NCBI RefSeq assembly: GCF_001613345.1
Contig: NZ_BDCE01000087.1
Coordinates: forward strand, 1-64,000
Length of the DNA stretch: 64,000 nt
Origin: Nocardia uniformis NBRC 13702
GTDB taxonomy: Bacteria; Actinomycetota; Actinomycetes; Mycobacteriales; Mycobacteriaceae
Direction of reading: 5' to 3'
The notes beneath the pieces are model-generated. The model saw nothing but the letters and a program-made list of their open reading frames with translations. It made no database searches and had not been told where the DNA came from. A program made the position numbers and the translations under genes. This document shows, one piece after another, positions 34,864 through 44,925 of this stretch. Numbering within the stretch: position 1 is the first letter of the stretch; each line of letters begins with the position of its first letter.

Positions 34864-35357
34864 TCCGCATCGAACCGATGCGGCTCACCGATATACCTCG
34901 CTGCGCCGAACTGGAATTAGTGCTGTTCCCCGAAGACGATCCGTGGCACGAGATCGCCTTCCAATCCGAGCTGGCGGGGGCGCACAATCGCTATATCGTC
35001 GCCCGTGACGACGACGGCCGGATGGTCGGTTACGCCGGTATCGCACTGCTCGGCAATCTCGAGTATCCCGAGGCCGAGATCCACACCATCGGTGTCGATC
35101 CGCAGTGCCAGGGTCTCGGCATCGGCACCGCCCTGGTGAAAGCCTTGCTCGCTGAGGCCGGACGGCGCGGTGGACCGGTCTTCCTGGAGGTGCGCATCGA
35201 CAATGTCGCCGCCATCGCGCTGTACGAGAAGCACGGGTTCCACATCATCGGCCTGCGCAAGAACTACTACCAGCCCAGTGGCGCGGACGCCTACACCATG
35301 CGCCGCCCCGCCATGACCGGCTTCCCGCAGCCGCAGGATACAGAGGTCTTCTCATGA
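34860..35357 (+). CDS. rimI: Ribosomal protein S18-alanine N-acetyltransferase (GNAT)
   Basis: 165 residues. A GNAT acetyltransferase expected to acetylate the N-terminal alanine of ribosomal protein S18. The acetyl-CoA loop VDPQCQGLGIGTALV is clear, followed by FLEVRIDNVAAIALYEKHGF and YYQPSGADAYTM, which are RimI hallmarks. The ATG is embedded in the tsaB stop (ATGA) and its own stop is embedded in the tsaD start, so tsaB-rimI-tsaD are translationally coupled. Confidence 0.95.
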   Translation: MIRIEPMRLTDIPRCAELELVLFPEDDPWHEIAFQSELAGAHNRYIVARDDDGRMVGYAGIALLGNLEYPEAEIHTIGVDPQCQGLGIGTALVKALLAEAGRRGGPVFLEVRIDNVAAIALYEKHGFHIIGLRKNYYQPSGADAYTMRRPAMTGFPQPQDTEVFS

Positions 35358-36385
35358 TCGTGATGGGTATCGAAAGCTCCTGTGACGAAACAGGAGTCGG
35401 CATTGTGCGGCGGCTGCCCGACGGCACCTGTGAACTGCTCGCCGATGAGGTCGCCTCCAGCGTCGACCAGCACGCCCGCTTCGGTGGTGTGGTGCCGGAG
35501 ATCGCCTCGCGCGCGCATCTCGAGGCCATCGTCCCGGCCATGCGGCGGGCACTGGCCGCCGCCGGAATCGATAAGCCGGACGCGCTCGCCGTCACCATCG
35601 GCCCGGGCCTGGCCGGTGCGCTACTGGTCGGCGTCGCCGCCGCGAAAGCCTATGCGGCGGCGTGGGATATCCCGTTCTACGCACTCAATCACCTCGGTGG
35701 CCACGTCGCCGTCGACACTCTCGAGCACGGCCCGATGCCGCCGTGTGTGGCCCTGCTGGTCTCCGGCGGCCACACCCACCTGCTGCAGGTGGCCGATCTG
35801 GCTCAGCCCCTGGTCGAACTGGGCAGTACCGTCGACGATGCCGCGGGCGAGGCCTTCGATAAGGTCGCGCGCCTCCTCGGCCTCGGCTACCCGGGCGGCC
35901 CGGTGCTGGATGCCATTGCGGTCGACGGTGATCCGAGCGCTATCCCGTTCCCGCGCGGTATGACCAGCGCTCGTGACCCTCGCTACGACTTCTCCTTCTC
36001 CGGTTTGAAGACCGCGGTCGCCCGCTACGTCGAAGCCGCCCAGCGCGAAAACCGCGAGCTCCCCATCCCGGATATCGCCGCCTCCTTCCAGGAGGCCGTC
36101 GCGGATGTCTTGACCATGAAGGCGATTCGCGCCGCCCAGGATGTCGGCGTCGACACCATCGTGCTCGGCGGTGGCGCGACCGCGAACTCCCGCATCCGTT
36201 CTCTGGCCGAAGAGCGCAGTGCCGCCGCGGGTCTCACGCTCCGCGTTCCGAAACCGCGTCTGTGCACCGATAACGGAGTCATGATCGCCACCCTCGGCGC
36301 ACATGTAATCGCCGGTGGCGCGCAGCCCTCCGAATTCACCGTGGCCACCGATCCGGGCCTCTCGGTCGCCACCAGCCAGCTCTGA
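35354..36385 (+). CDS. tsaD: tRNA threonylcarbamoyltransferase TsaD
   Basis: 343 residues. The catalytic subunit that transfers threonylcarbamoyl from TC-AMP to A37 of tRNA. The metal-binding histidines are His113 and His117 in NHLGGHV. MGIESSCDETG at the start, FSFSGLKTA and GGGATANSRIR are further signatures. It starts with ATGA overlapping rimI. The hydrophilic ending AGGAQPSEFTVATDPGLSVA is typical for actinobacteria. It is convergent with the Hsp70-like gene, 50 bp away. Confidence 0.97.
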   Translation: MIVMGIESSCDETGVGIVRRLPDGTCELLADEVASSVDQHARFGGVVPEIASRAHLEAIVPAMRRALAAAGIDKPDALAVTIGPGLAGALLVGVAAAKAYAAAWDIPFYALNHLGGHVAVDTLEHGPMPPCVALLVSGGHTHLLQVADLAQPLVELGSTVDDAAGEAFDKVARLLGLGYPGGPVLDAIAVDGDPSAIPFPRGMTSARDPRYDFSFSGLKTAVARYVEAAQRENRELPIPDIAASFQEAVADVLTMKAIRAAQDVGVDTIVLGGGATANSRIRSLAEERSAAAGLTLRVPKPRLCTDNGVMIATLGAHVIAGGAQPSEFTVATDPGLSVATSQL

Positions 36386-36435
36386 TCCGCACAGCGACGC
36401 ACCCCTCTTCAGTCGGGGAAGGGGTGCGGCGGGGA

Positions 36436-37941
36436 TCAGTAGTGCGGGCGGATCACAGTGGTGTTGCCCGCGCCCGCGGAGCCCGAGTTCGAGCGCGGGA
36501 CCGACGGGGCAGCCGGTTTGGTCGGCGTGGTCGGAGTAGTCGGCGCGGTGGTACTCGGCTCCGGGACATCGGTGGACGGGGCCGGGGTGCCGAGCAGCGG
36601 GCCGAGGAGCTGGGGAAGCTCAGCCGGAAATGGGATCTGCGGCAGCCCCGGATCCGGGCGCAGCGGCGGTGGTGACTGCGCGGTGGTGGTCGGGGCGGGC
36701 GGGGTACTGCGGCTGGGCGCGGTTGTTCCGGCGGCCGGGGTGGTCGGCGGTGTGGCCGGATCGGGGCGCGTGGTGGTGTCTCGAGTCATGGGCGCGGTGC
36801 CGGTCGGTGCGGTGGTGGTCGAGGTCGGCGCCAGGGGCTCCTCCGCGCCACTGGTGGTGCCGACGGGAGAGTAGTCGCGATCCTGGGGGACCAGCTCCTT
36901 GACGCCGTAGCCGATGATCAGGCCGACCACCACGATCGCCCCCGCCAGGGTTCCGGCCAACTTGGTGAAGGTGCCGATCGGTGCGTCGGTCCCGCGACCC
37001 ATCACAGTGAGTGCGGTCGGCTGTATCGAATCCGCGATCAGCGCCGCGCCTTTCGCGACCGCCGCCTCCGGCTCCGGCACGGTGCCGACGGATACATCGA
37101 GTTGTTCGTCGAGTGCGGTCACCACGGTCGGGACATTCGCCCCACCGCCGATCACCACCACGGACTCCGGGAACTTCGGTGCCCGTGCGAAGACACCGCG
37201 CGCGAAAACGGCCAATTCGCGCAGCAGATCGGAGATCAGCTCGTCGAAATCCGCGCGGGTGAGTTTCAGTGGCTGTCCGGCCACATGGTCGATGGTTACG
37301 GCCTGGGCGATGGACAGATGTTCCTTGGCCGCCCGGCTGCGATTGAGCAGCATGCCCCGATTGGGGCGGGTGCCGCGTCGGGCCAGGTGGCAGTCCAGCA
37401 GATGCTGCAGGATCAGCTCGTCGATCGCATTGCCGCTGATGGCGGTGGTGCGCTCGGAGCGAAGTACGGTGTCGTCCGCCTGATCGGCCACCGTGACCGT
37501 CGCGCCGGAAGCGCCGAGATCGATGACGGCGATCGTCTCATAGCGTTCCAGCAGCCCCGTATGCCGCAGATAGGCCAGGGCCGCGGTGCTTTCCGGGATG
37601 AGCTGCACATCGCGGCGCTGTCGCCCGATGGCCGAGCGAATGACCTGGGCCTGTTCCCGGTCGCGGTACGCCACCGCGATATCACCGGGCGGGGTCGGGT
37701 CGTCGTGTCGCGACGCCGATAGTGCGGAGGTGTGGGTGCCGACGGGGTGGACGATGTCGCGCGAGACCTGGTGTGTGGTCATCAACTCGATCGAGGAGGC
37801 CACCAGATCGCCGAGATCGGAGTGCGCGGTGTCCGCGGTCACGACGCGGTAGTCGAAAAGCTGAAAGCCGTTCGGCGCGGTGGCGACAGTCGCCGAGCAC
37901 ACCACTTCGCTCCCGGCCGAGATGCCGAGGGATGTTCGCAT
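36436..37941 (-). CDS. Membrane-anchored degenerate Hsp70-fold protein with Pro/Thr-rich exterior tail
   Basis: 501 residues. An N-terminal Hsp70/actin-type ATPase-like domain (about 1-310) keeps a phosphate-2 loop (VIDLGASGATVTV) and an adenosine motif (VVVIGGGANVPTVVTALDEQ). Its phosphate-1 loop reads LGISAGSEV, without the usual Asp. One membrane helix (about 325-345, LAGTLAGAIVVVGLIIGYGV) follows, then a ~150-residue Pro/Thr/Ser-rich tail outside. No substrate-binding domain. The start ATG at 37941 has GGAGG 5 bp upstream, better placed than the GTG at 37947. It is divergent from groES. ATP hydrolysis is uncertain; a scaffold or sensor role is possible. Confidence 0.78.
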   Translation of the reverse strand: MRTSLGISAGSEVVCSATVATAPNGFQLFDYRVVTADTAHSDLGDLVASSIELMTTHQVSRDIVHPVGTHTSALSASRHDDPTPPGDIAVAYRDREQAQVIRSAIGRQRRDVQLIPESTAALAYLRHTGLLERYETIAVIDLGASGATVTVADQADDTVLRSERTTAISGNAIDELILQHLLDCHLARRGTRPNRGMLLNRSRAAKEHLSIAQAVTIDHVAGQPLKLTRADFDELISDLLRELAVFARGVFARAPKFPESVVVIGGGANVPTVVTALDEQLDVSVGTVPEPEAAVAKGAALIADSIQPTALTVMGRGTDAPIGTFTKLAGTLAGAIVVVGLIIGYGVKELVPQDRDYSPVGTTSGAEEPLAPTSTTTAPTGTAPMTRDTTTRPDPATPPTTPAAGTTAPSRSTPPAPTTTAQSPPPLRPDPGLPQIPFPAELPQLLGPLLGTPAPSTDVPEPSTTAPTTPTTPTKPAAPSVPRSNSGSAGAGNTTVIRPHY

Positions 37942-38619
37942 GTTCACCTCCCTTCGAGCGGATGGCCCTGGTGTCGACGACCATCTCGAACGGACTGCGG
38001 AACCGCCACGTGGATGACGGTCGGTTCCGAGCTGCGGATCCGGCTGGGACCTCGCCCGATGGGGTGTCGGAACCAGCCTTCGATCACTTGCGGTCTTGCT
38101 CTCGTCTCAGGTTTCTGCGCGTTGCCGCGCAGGGGGTGAAGCATTGGATGGATCTGGAGAAGCCTGGGTGGATCTCAACGCTGTGTAGACCTCAACGAAC
38201 CGCGCGATCCGAGCGCTGCCGTGCTCGTTGCCGGACCCTGTGCTGTCCGTGTCTCGCGACCGTCGTCAATAATGTCACGATCCGTTATCCGAACGTTACA
38301 GATTTTCATTTTTCTTTGGAAGCCCTCAGATTCTTCGGCCCGTTGTTCGGCGTGGCGCGCTTGCCTGCGTGTCGAGGCCCCATGACACGACGGCCATCTG
38401 GATGCGGTAGCAAACCCTGGCCTTGAGCGCTGGCACTCGCGTGTATAGAGTGCTAGTTGGCGCTCGCGATGTCTTGCGAGTGTCGTACTTGACTACTGAG
38501 CAGGGGCTCCGGCACCCGCGACGACGGGGCTGTGCTCGGCGGTCGACAACGTGACCGAAACCGTGAGTCCGGGGAACCGCCCCGGGCGAGAAGTATCCCC
38601 TGAAAGTGGAGGGCTCAAC
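37942..38619. promoter_or_regulatory. Divergent regulatory region of the Hsp70-like gene and groES-groEL1
   Basis: 678 bp without a credible gene. The right third carries the CIRCE site at 38430-38456. An AT-richer stretch at about 38265-38320 contains GTCACG and CGTTAC half-sites that could be an operator. A ~160-nt groES leader follows the CIRCE site. Confidence 0.6.
38430..38456 (+). promoter_or_regulatory. CIRCE element (HrcA operator) of groES-groEL1
   Basis: CTGGCACTC, nine bases, then GAGTGCTAG. This matches the HrcA-binding consensus TTAGCACTC-N9-GAGTGCTAA except at the outermost positions. TTGAGC (38424-38429) and TATAGA (38444-38449) could be the overlapping -35 and -10. A second, weaker inverted repeat (CGCTCGC/GCGAGTG) follows at about 38462-38483. 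Confidence 0.85.
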
Positions 38620-38922
38620 GTGGCGAGCGTGAACATCAAGCCGCTCGAGGACAAGATCCTCGTCCAGGCCAACGAGGCCGAGACGACGACCGCCTCCGGC
38701 CTGGTCATCCCCGACACGGCGAAGGAAAAGCCCCAGGAGGGCACCGTCGTCGCCGTCGGCCCCGGCCGCTGGGATGATGAGGGCGAGAAGCGGATTCCGC
38801 TGGATGTCAAAGAAGGCGACGTCGTCATCTACAGCAAGTACGGCGGCACCGAGATCAAGTACGGCGGTGCCGAGTACCTGATCCTGTCGGCGCGCGACCT
38901 GCTGGCCGTCGTCACCAAGTAA
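38620..38922 (+). CDS. groES: Co-chaperonin GroES (Hsp10)
   Basis: 100 residues, canonical length. The heptameric lid of the GroEL chamber. It has NIKPLEDKILVQ at the start, the mobile loop TTTASGLVIPDTAKEKP, and SKYGGTEIKYGGAEYLIL near the end. The GTG start follows GGAGGG with 6 bp spacing. Expression is expected to rise on heat stress through relief of HrcA repression at the CIRCE site upstream. It is co-oriented with groEL1 across a 245-bp gap rich in hairpins. Confidence 0.97.
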   Translation: MASVNIKPLEDKILVQANEAETTTASGLVIPDTAKEKPQEGTVVAVGPGRWDDEGEKRIPLDVKEGDVVIYSKYGGTEIKYGGAEYLILSARDLLAVVTK

Positions 38923-39109
38923 GAAACGCTCAACCCTCCGGGGCCTTTCAGGGGCTTCACTCCCGACTCCCCGGGCACGTCGCCCGGCGGCCGAGGGGTT
39001 TCGACCCTGAACCTCCGGGCGTTGCCGCCCCGGTGTCGTCGCTGGTTATTCAGCAACCGACCCGGGGCGGAGTGCGTTCCCCTACTTGATTCGACTCACC
39101 GGACTTCCC

Positions 39110-39138
39110 TTCGGGGGTGCGGGGGCAAGACCCCCGAA
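39110..39138 (+). terminator. Strong hairpin in the groES-groEL1 gap
   Basis: TTCGGGGGT and ACCCCCGAA form a 9-bp perfect stem with an 11-nt G-rich loop, 29 bp before the groEL1 ATG. It could attenuate read-through, process the bicistronic mRNA or stabilise the groEL1 5' end. CTCC (39141-39144) right after it can also pair with the ribosome-binding GGAG (39154-39157). Confidence 0.55.
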
Positions 39139-39167
39139 TCCTCCGTACCCACAGGAGTAGGAAACAC

Positions 39168-40778
<1,611 letters not shown>

Positions 40779-40812
40779 GCGTGAGTAGCGTGCGCTGAGC
40801 ACAACCTGACTG

Positions 40813-40841
40813 CGGCCCTCGGACGAAATGTCCGGGGGCCG
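40813..40841 (+). terminator. Terminator after groEL1
   Basis: CGGCCCTCGGAC and GTCCGGGGGCCG pair over 12 bp (one T-G) around GAAAT, 34 bp after the groEL1 stop. Confidence 0.8.
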
Positions 40842-41023
40842 CGGCATTTGCCGGATTCTTCGGTCGACATCGCCGGGCGACTCCTATGAGTGACATCGCC
40901 TTGGTACGAAGACGGCTAGGCGGTCCCGAAACTCGTCGTGCCTGTTCGGCCGACGGTTTTCCCATGGCGCACAATCAGCCCGGACAGGTGCATGCAGGGC
41001 TGGGGACTCACCCAAGAACGAGC
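40842..41023. other. Gap between groEL1 and the sigK operon terminators
   Basis: About 180 bp between the two convergent terminators, part of the 318-bp groEL1-rskA gap. No gene, repeat or site recognised. Confidence 0.4.
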
Positions 41024-41055
41024 AAGGCCCCCGGGACCGGATGTCCGGGGGCCTT
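41024..41055 (-). terminator. Terminator of the sigK/rskA-like operon
   Basis: AAGGCCCCCGGGAC and GTCCGGGGGCCTT pair with a single bulged G around a 5-nt loop, 41 bp beyond the leftward anti-sigma gene; TTGCTCGTTCTT follows on the minus strand. The stem resembles the groEL1 terminator. Confidence 0.75.
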
Positions 41056-41096
41056 CTCGATTCGGAGCACGCTGCCAGAGCTTGCGGCGGGTGACC

Positions 41097-41411
41097 TCAG
41101 TCGTGAACAGCGGCGGTTCGGCCATTGCTGCCTGGATGGCCCGCTGCGTGCGAATGGGGGATGAGGGTGGCCGGGGGTTGGTCGGCGGCGACCGCGCTCA
41201 GCACGCGGTCACGGAGGGCGGCGGGCGGTGTGGTGGCGGTGGCGGCTGCGAACAGCGCCAAGGCTTCCCGGGTCTGCTGCACTTCGAGGGTGAAATCCGC
41301 GCGCAGGGCCGGATCGCCGGCATCCAGTAGCTGCTGCACTGCGCGCTGATCTTCGTCGCCGATCGATGCAAGCGCGACAGTGTGCGCGAGATCGATCTGG
41401 CTTTCGTTCAT
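41097..41411 (-). CDS. Short RskA-like anti-sigma factor lacking a membrane helix
   Basis: 104 residues. The first ~80 resemble the N-terminal anti-sigma domain of RskA: IDLAHTVALASIGDEDQRAVQQLL, then a second amphipathic block and PPAALRDRVLSAV. It begins one base after the sigK stop, so the two are coupled. Mycobacterial RskA is about 230 residues with a membrane helix and exported domain; none is present here, and the reading frame ends at a normal TGA followed by a terminator. Either a soluble anti-SigK or a truncated remnant. Confidence 0.65.
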   Translation of the reverse strand: MNESQIDLAHTVALASIGDEDQRAVQQLLDAGDPALRADFTLEVQQTREALALFAAATATTPPAALRDRVLSAVAADQPPATLIPHSHAAGHPGSNGRTAAVHD

Positions 41412-41412
41412 C

Positions 41413-42075
41413 TCACGTCACTCCCAAACTTTTCTTGAGTCTCGTCAGTCCATCTCGGATACGGGACTTAACGGTAGGTAACCCTACGCCCAGATAGGCC
41501 GCTACCTCGGCATATGTCCGCCCGCCGTAGTAGGCGAGCGAAATGGCTTCCCGCTGTGTCTCCGTAAGTGTGGCCAGACCCTGTCGAACTGCCTGCTGTT
41601 CCAGCCTTCGTCCAACTTCTTCGGTTACTTCATCGAATTCGTTACCGAGGGTGCTGGTTCCGTAGGCGACCTCGCGCAGGGCGTGGGCTTGTTCAGCGCG
41701 GACACGGTCGACGGCGCGACGATGAGCGAGAGTCATGAGCCAGGTGACGGCCGAACCCTTCGCCCGATCGAAATTCGCTGCTGTACGCCAGATCTGGAGG
41801 TAGACCTCCTGAGTGGTCTCCTCCGCATACCCGGGATCGTGTAGCACACGTAGGACAAGCCCGAATACCCGAGCGCTGGTGCGGTCGTACAGCTCGGCGA
41901 ACGCCTGCTGATCGGACTGCCCGCAGCGTTCGAGAAGTGCGGCGAGTTCAAGGCTTTCGGCGGCGCGAGCCGTCACCGCAGAGTCCACGCGAGGTGGGAT
42001 GGCGTCCTGGAAGGAGTCGCCCTCTGCGGCCGGCGGCCGCGTTGTCACAACGCTCCGTTCTGTGTCATCGGGCAC
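41413..42075 (-). CDS. sigK: ECF RNA polymerase sigma factor SigK
   Basis: 220 residues. Sigma region 2 (about 50-115: DQQAFAELYDRTSARVFGLVLRV, then YAEETTQEVYLQIW and AHRRAVDRVRAEQAH) and region 4 (about 160-215: LTETQREAISLAYYGG, then YLGVGLPTVKSRIRDGLTRL) are complete. Both closely resemble mycobacterial SigK. A ~45-residue N-terminal extension precedes region 2. The GTG start has no clear ribosome-binding site, so a downstream start is possible. The partner encoded immediately downstream is the RskA-like protein. Known SigK regulons include secreted redox-linked proteins; targets here are unknown. Confidence 0.88.
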   Translation of the reverse strand: MPDDTERSVVTTRPPAAEGDSFQDAIPPRVDSAVTARAAESLELAALLERCGQSDQQAFAELYDRTSARVFGLVLRVLHDPGYAEETTQEVYLQIWRTAANFDRAKGSAVTWLMTLAHRRAVDRVRAEQAHALREVAYGTSTLGNEFDEVTEEVGRRLEQQAVRQGLATLTETQREAISLAYYGGRTYAEVAAYLGVGLPTVKSRIRDGLTRLKKSLGVT

Positions 42076-42336
42076 AACCGTAGCGTGCCGCTATGACCTC
42101 CTGTCGCGGGGGTGGGCGGCAAAATGCCTGGCGCCCAGTGGTTTTCCGACATTTCACCCGACACGCACACCGGTCTTGTGAGACACGCCGTGAAGGTCGG
42201 ACACAACTGCTCACAACGGCCCACTCCTTGGCAGTGGCCGGTTGTTTGCTAGGAATTCGAGGCATCGACCCCCGCGGATGGGAAAAAATCCGAAGTCACA
42301 CGGTGTGTACAGGCGTCACTCCGCTGTCCCGGCGCC

Positions 42337-42630
42337 TCAGGCGACAACACGCCGCCGGTTGCGCCGCGCGTGCATCTCCCGTTCCGTTTCTGACATTCCG
42401 CCCCAGATTCCGTAGGGCTCGCTGACCTTCAGGGCGTGCGAGCGGCATTGCATGAGTACCGGGCAGGATCGGCAGACCTCCTTGGCCCGCATCTCGCGCT
42501 GGGACCGGGCGCGACCGCGCTCACCATCCGGGTGGAAGAACACAGACGAATCCTGTCCGCGGCACGAACCGCGCATCTGCCAGTCCCAGACGTCGGCGTT
42601 CGGACCAGGGAGGTGGGTCGGCATAGGCAT
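42337..42630 (-). CDS. whiB3: WhiB-family iron-sulfur transcription factor, WhiB3-like
   Basis: 97 residues. The four cluster cysteines are Cys23, Cys53, Cys56 and Cys62, in the WhiB spacing C-x29-C-x2-C-x5-C. HPDGERGRAR, the turn GIWGG and a basic DNA-contact tail (RRNRRRVVA) are all present. It resembles mycobacterial WhiB3 (LPGPNADVWDW at the start), a redox sensor that partners with the principal sigma factor. GAGGAG lies 6 bp before the ATG at 42630, which sets this start over upstream codons. It stands between sigK and the TPR-like gene, as whiB3 does near groEL1 and sigD in mycobacteria. Confidence 0.93.
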   Translation of the reverse strand: MPMPTHLPGPNADVWDWQMRGSCRGQDSSVFFHPDGERGRARSQREMRAKEVCRSCPVLMQCRSHALKVSEPYGIWGGMSETEREMHARRNRRRVVA

Positions 42631-43242
42631 TGTGAACTCCTCATGGTGCGAGCTCGTCGGCATTGTCGAGCAGTGCTGGTGTGTCGATGGGCCGCATCGC
42701 CGGCGCCCGGCGATCGCACTTCATCGGGCGACACAATTTTCGAGGCGCGCCGATGACGGCGATGTCGTACGTTAGGTCCCATAACGAAATCGCGTCAATA
42801 GTTTCCCCATGACCGATTCGAATTCCTTAGCATTTGAAATTTAACGCACATACTATTTACAACAAGGGTGTTCCGAGGTGATACTGATCGGTTGCCCAGC
42901 TTCGGGTTGGTGCGCCACCGACCCACCGAGGGCACTGAAAAGCCAGCTCAGAACATATTTTCCCCTATGGAAAGCAACGTTGCACTGTCATGTGCGGATG
43001 TGACTATGGGTGATCTCAGCCATTGCCGGGTGCAATATGAGTGCGGTAGAGATGGCCACTTCAAGGCCTTCAGGTTAATAATGCGATACGCATACGAATT
43101 CCATACGCACGTGCTAGAGGATTGCGAGCACAGGTTTACCGAACGGAAACAGAACGATGCATTGGAATGCTGAAAGTTAGCTGAACTAATGTGCTATGCC
43201 TGTTCTCGTCGACGCTCCTGACTGCGCATATAGAGTGCTGCC
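42631..43242. promoter_or_regulatory. AT-rich intergenic region upstream of whiB3 (divergent)
   Basis: 612 bp between the divergent whiB3 and TPR-like genes. The central ~400 bp (about 42780-43200) is much richer in A+T than the rest of the window, with runs such as ATTTGAAATTTAACG and CTATTTACAACA. A rightward frame at 42868-43173 (101 codons, five Cys) crosses it but has no good ribosome-binding site. A long regulated whiB3 leader or a remnant of foreign DNA both fit. TATAGA at 43229 may be the -10 of the rightward gene. Confidence 0.55.
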
Positions 43243-44193
43243 GTGCCTGTGCTCAGAGTGAACTCCGTACTCGCCGAGACCGCCTTCGGTGCCACCCCCG
43301 GCCGCGCTGCTATCGAGTTGCCAGCGCCTGCGGACGCCACCGAATCCTGGCTGCGCGCGGTATCCCTCGGCGGCGTCGGGCACTACGCGGCGGCCCGTGC
43401 TGAACTCGACCGAGCTCGCCGCCGTACCCGGGACCCGGTCCTGCGCTCACTCGTCCACAGCACCGAGGGTTCCCTGCTGCGCCAACTCGGTTGGCACGCG
43501 CTCGCCGCGGTATCCGATGGCCGCGCCGCCGCTCTGGTACTACCCGACCTGCCGGTCGCCGGTCGCCACCCGGCCGAATCGCACGCCGAATCCGGAGCCG
43601 CCGCCGCTCCCTACGGTGCGGTGACGGCGGTTTGCGACGCAGTGACCGGTTTGGCCGCCGACGCCCTCGGCACCGCGCGCCCCGCACTTGCCGCCCGACT
43701 GCTGAACCGTTGCCGGATCCACCTCGATACCTACCTCCCCGACCCCGAATATTCATGGCGTCCCCGCATTCGCCTGCACTGGGTATCCGCCGAAACCGCC
43801 CTCTACCACCCCGGCGCGGGGCTCATCGCGGCACCGACCGAGCCGGGGTGGGTGCCGGAGCTCGCCGTCCCCGGTCCCGCTTCCGCCGATCCCGCGCTGG
43901 CGCATGCCGAGGCCGCGTCGGCGCTGTCCGAGCGATCGCCCTCGGTGCGGCATCGGGTCAAGTCCCGATTGATCGTCGCGGCTGCCGCGGCGGCCGGTGG
44001 TGATCTCGACCGGGCCCGTGCGCTCGCGGACGAAGTCGCCCGTCAGAGCCTGGAATTCGACCTGCTGCCGCTGCGGTGGGCATGCGCCATGCTGCGCGCC
44101 GGAATCGATCCGGCCAGCGACGGCGCGTCCGAAGCATCCGAATGCGCAATGCTGCTGGCCGCGCGTGGCGGGCGATTGCGTTCGGCGAGCTGA
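43243..44193 (+). CDS. Conserved actinobacterial TPR-like protein (Rv3415c-like by position)
   Basis: 316 residues, Ala-rich and helical with repeated AAARAELDRAR / ALADEVARQSLEFD-like helices consistent with TPR-type packing. No membrane helix or signal. It lies between whiB3 and sigD, exactly where mycobacteria carry Rv3415c, a conserved protein of unknown function. The GTG start lies 14 bp after a plausible -10 (TATAGA), so the transcript may be nearly leaderless. A second GTG two codons downstream is an alternative start. Confidence 0.8.
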   Translation: MPVLRVNSVLAETAFGATPGRAAIELPAPADATESWLRAVSLGGVGHYAAARAELDRARRRTRDPVLRSLVHSTEGSLLRQLGWHALAAVSDGRAAALVLPDLPVAGRHPAESHAESGAAAAPYGAVTAVCDAVTGLAADALGTARPALAARLLNRCRIHLDTYLPDPEYSWRPRIRLHWVSAETALYHPGAGLIAAPTEPGWVPELAVPGPASADPALAHAEAASALSERSPSVRHRVKSRLIVAAAAAAGGDLDRARALADEVARQSLEFDLLPLRWACAMLRAGIDPASDGASEASECAMLLAARGGRLRSAS

Positions 44194-44343
44194 TATCTCG
44201 CCTTGCCCCGGTGAGCGTCTCGGCCTGCCCCGCGCGTGACCCGTATCTCGCGCCGCCCGCTATTGTTGGGACCGTTCCGCCCTCGCGGAAGCACCGGTCA
44301 TTCGGCCGACGTGCCACTCGTAACGCCAGGAACAGCTCTGACG

Positions 44344-44925
44344 ATGAAGAACACGGGCGAGGAGTTGGATTCCGCCGTCGTGGCTGCCGCTGCGCAGGGC
44401 GACCGGTCTTCCCTGGCCCACGTACTGGAGAGCATCCGCCCACTGGTGGTCAAGTACTGCCGTGCGCGTATCGGAGCTGCCGAACGTGGACAGCTCTCCG
44501 CGGACGATGTGGCGCAGGAGGTATGTCTGGCCGTCATGACAGCCCTGCCTCGCTACCAGGACCAGGGCAGACCGTTCATGGCGTTCGTGTACGGCATCGC
44601 CTCACACAAGGTCGCCGACGCCCATCGCAACGCCGCCCGTAACAAGGCGGACGCTATGGCCGAAGTACCGGATGTCATATCCACCGACCATGGGCCGGAG
44701 CAGCGAGCTCTCGAATCCGAAACCAGTCGCCAGATGAACAAACTGCTGGCGACGCTTCCGGAGAAGCATCGAGAAATCCTGATCTTGCGCTTGGTGATGG
44801 GTTTGTCGGCCGAAGAAACCGCAGTCGCTGTGGGCAGTACAGCGGGTGCTATACGAGTTGCCCAGCACAGGGCGCTCGCGAAACTCAAGACTCAAGTGGC
44901 GAGGGCAGGTGAAATGTATGGCTAG
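44344..44925 (+). CDS. sigD: ECF RNA polymerase sigma factor SigD
   Basis: 193 residues. Sigma region 2 (about 20-95: ESIRPLVVKYCRARIG, LSADDVAQEVCLAVMTALPRYQDQGRPF, YGIASHKVADAHR) and region 4 (about 125-190: ATLPEKHREILILRLVMGLSAEETA, STAGAIRVAQHRALAKLK) match mycobacterial SigD closely. ATG at 44344 is chosen; in-frame codons upstream to 44236 lack conserved sequence. Its 3' end overlaps the anti-sigma gene by 8 bp, so the pair is co-translated. Confidence 0.94.
   Translation: MKNTGEELDSAVVAAAAQGDRSSLAHVLESIRPLVVKYCRARIGAAERGQLSADDVAQEVCLAVMTALPRYQDQGRPFMAFVYGIASHKVADAHRNAARNKADAMAEVPDVISTDHGPEQRALESETSRQMNKLLATLPEKHREILILRLVMGLSAEETAVAVGSTAGAIRVAQHRALAKLKTQVARAGEMYG

Noticed and set aside
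42868..43173. 101-codon Cys-rich frame upstream of the TPR-like gene
   Set aside because: No ribosome-binding site or recognised family, and it lies in an AT-rich regulatory-looking region. Kept as a low-confidence observation, not a gene.
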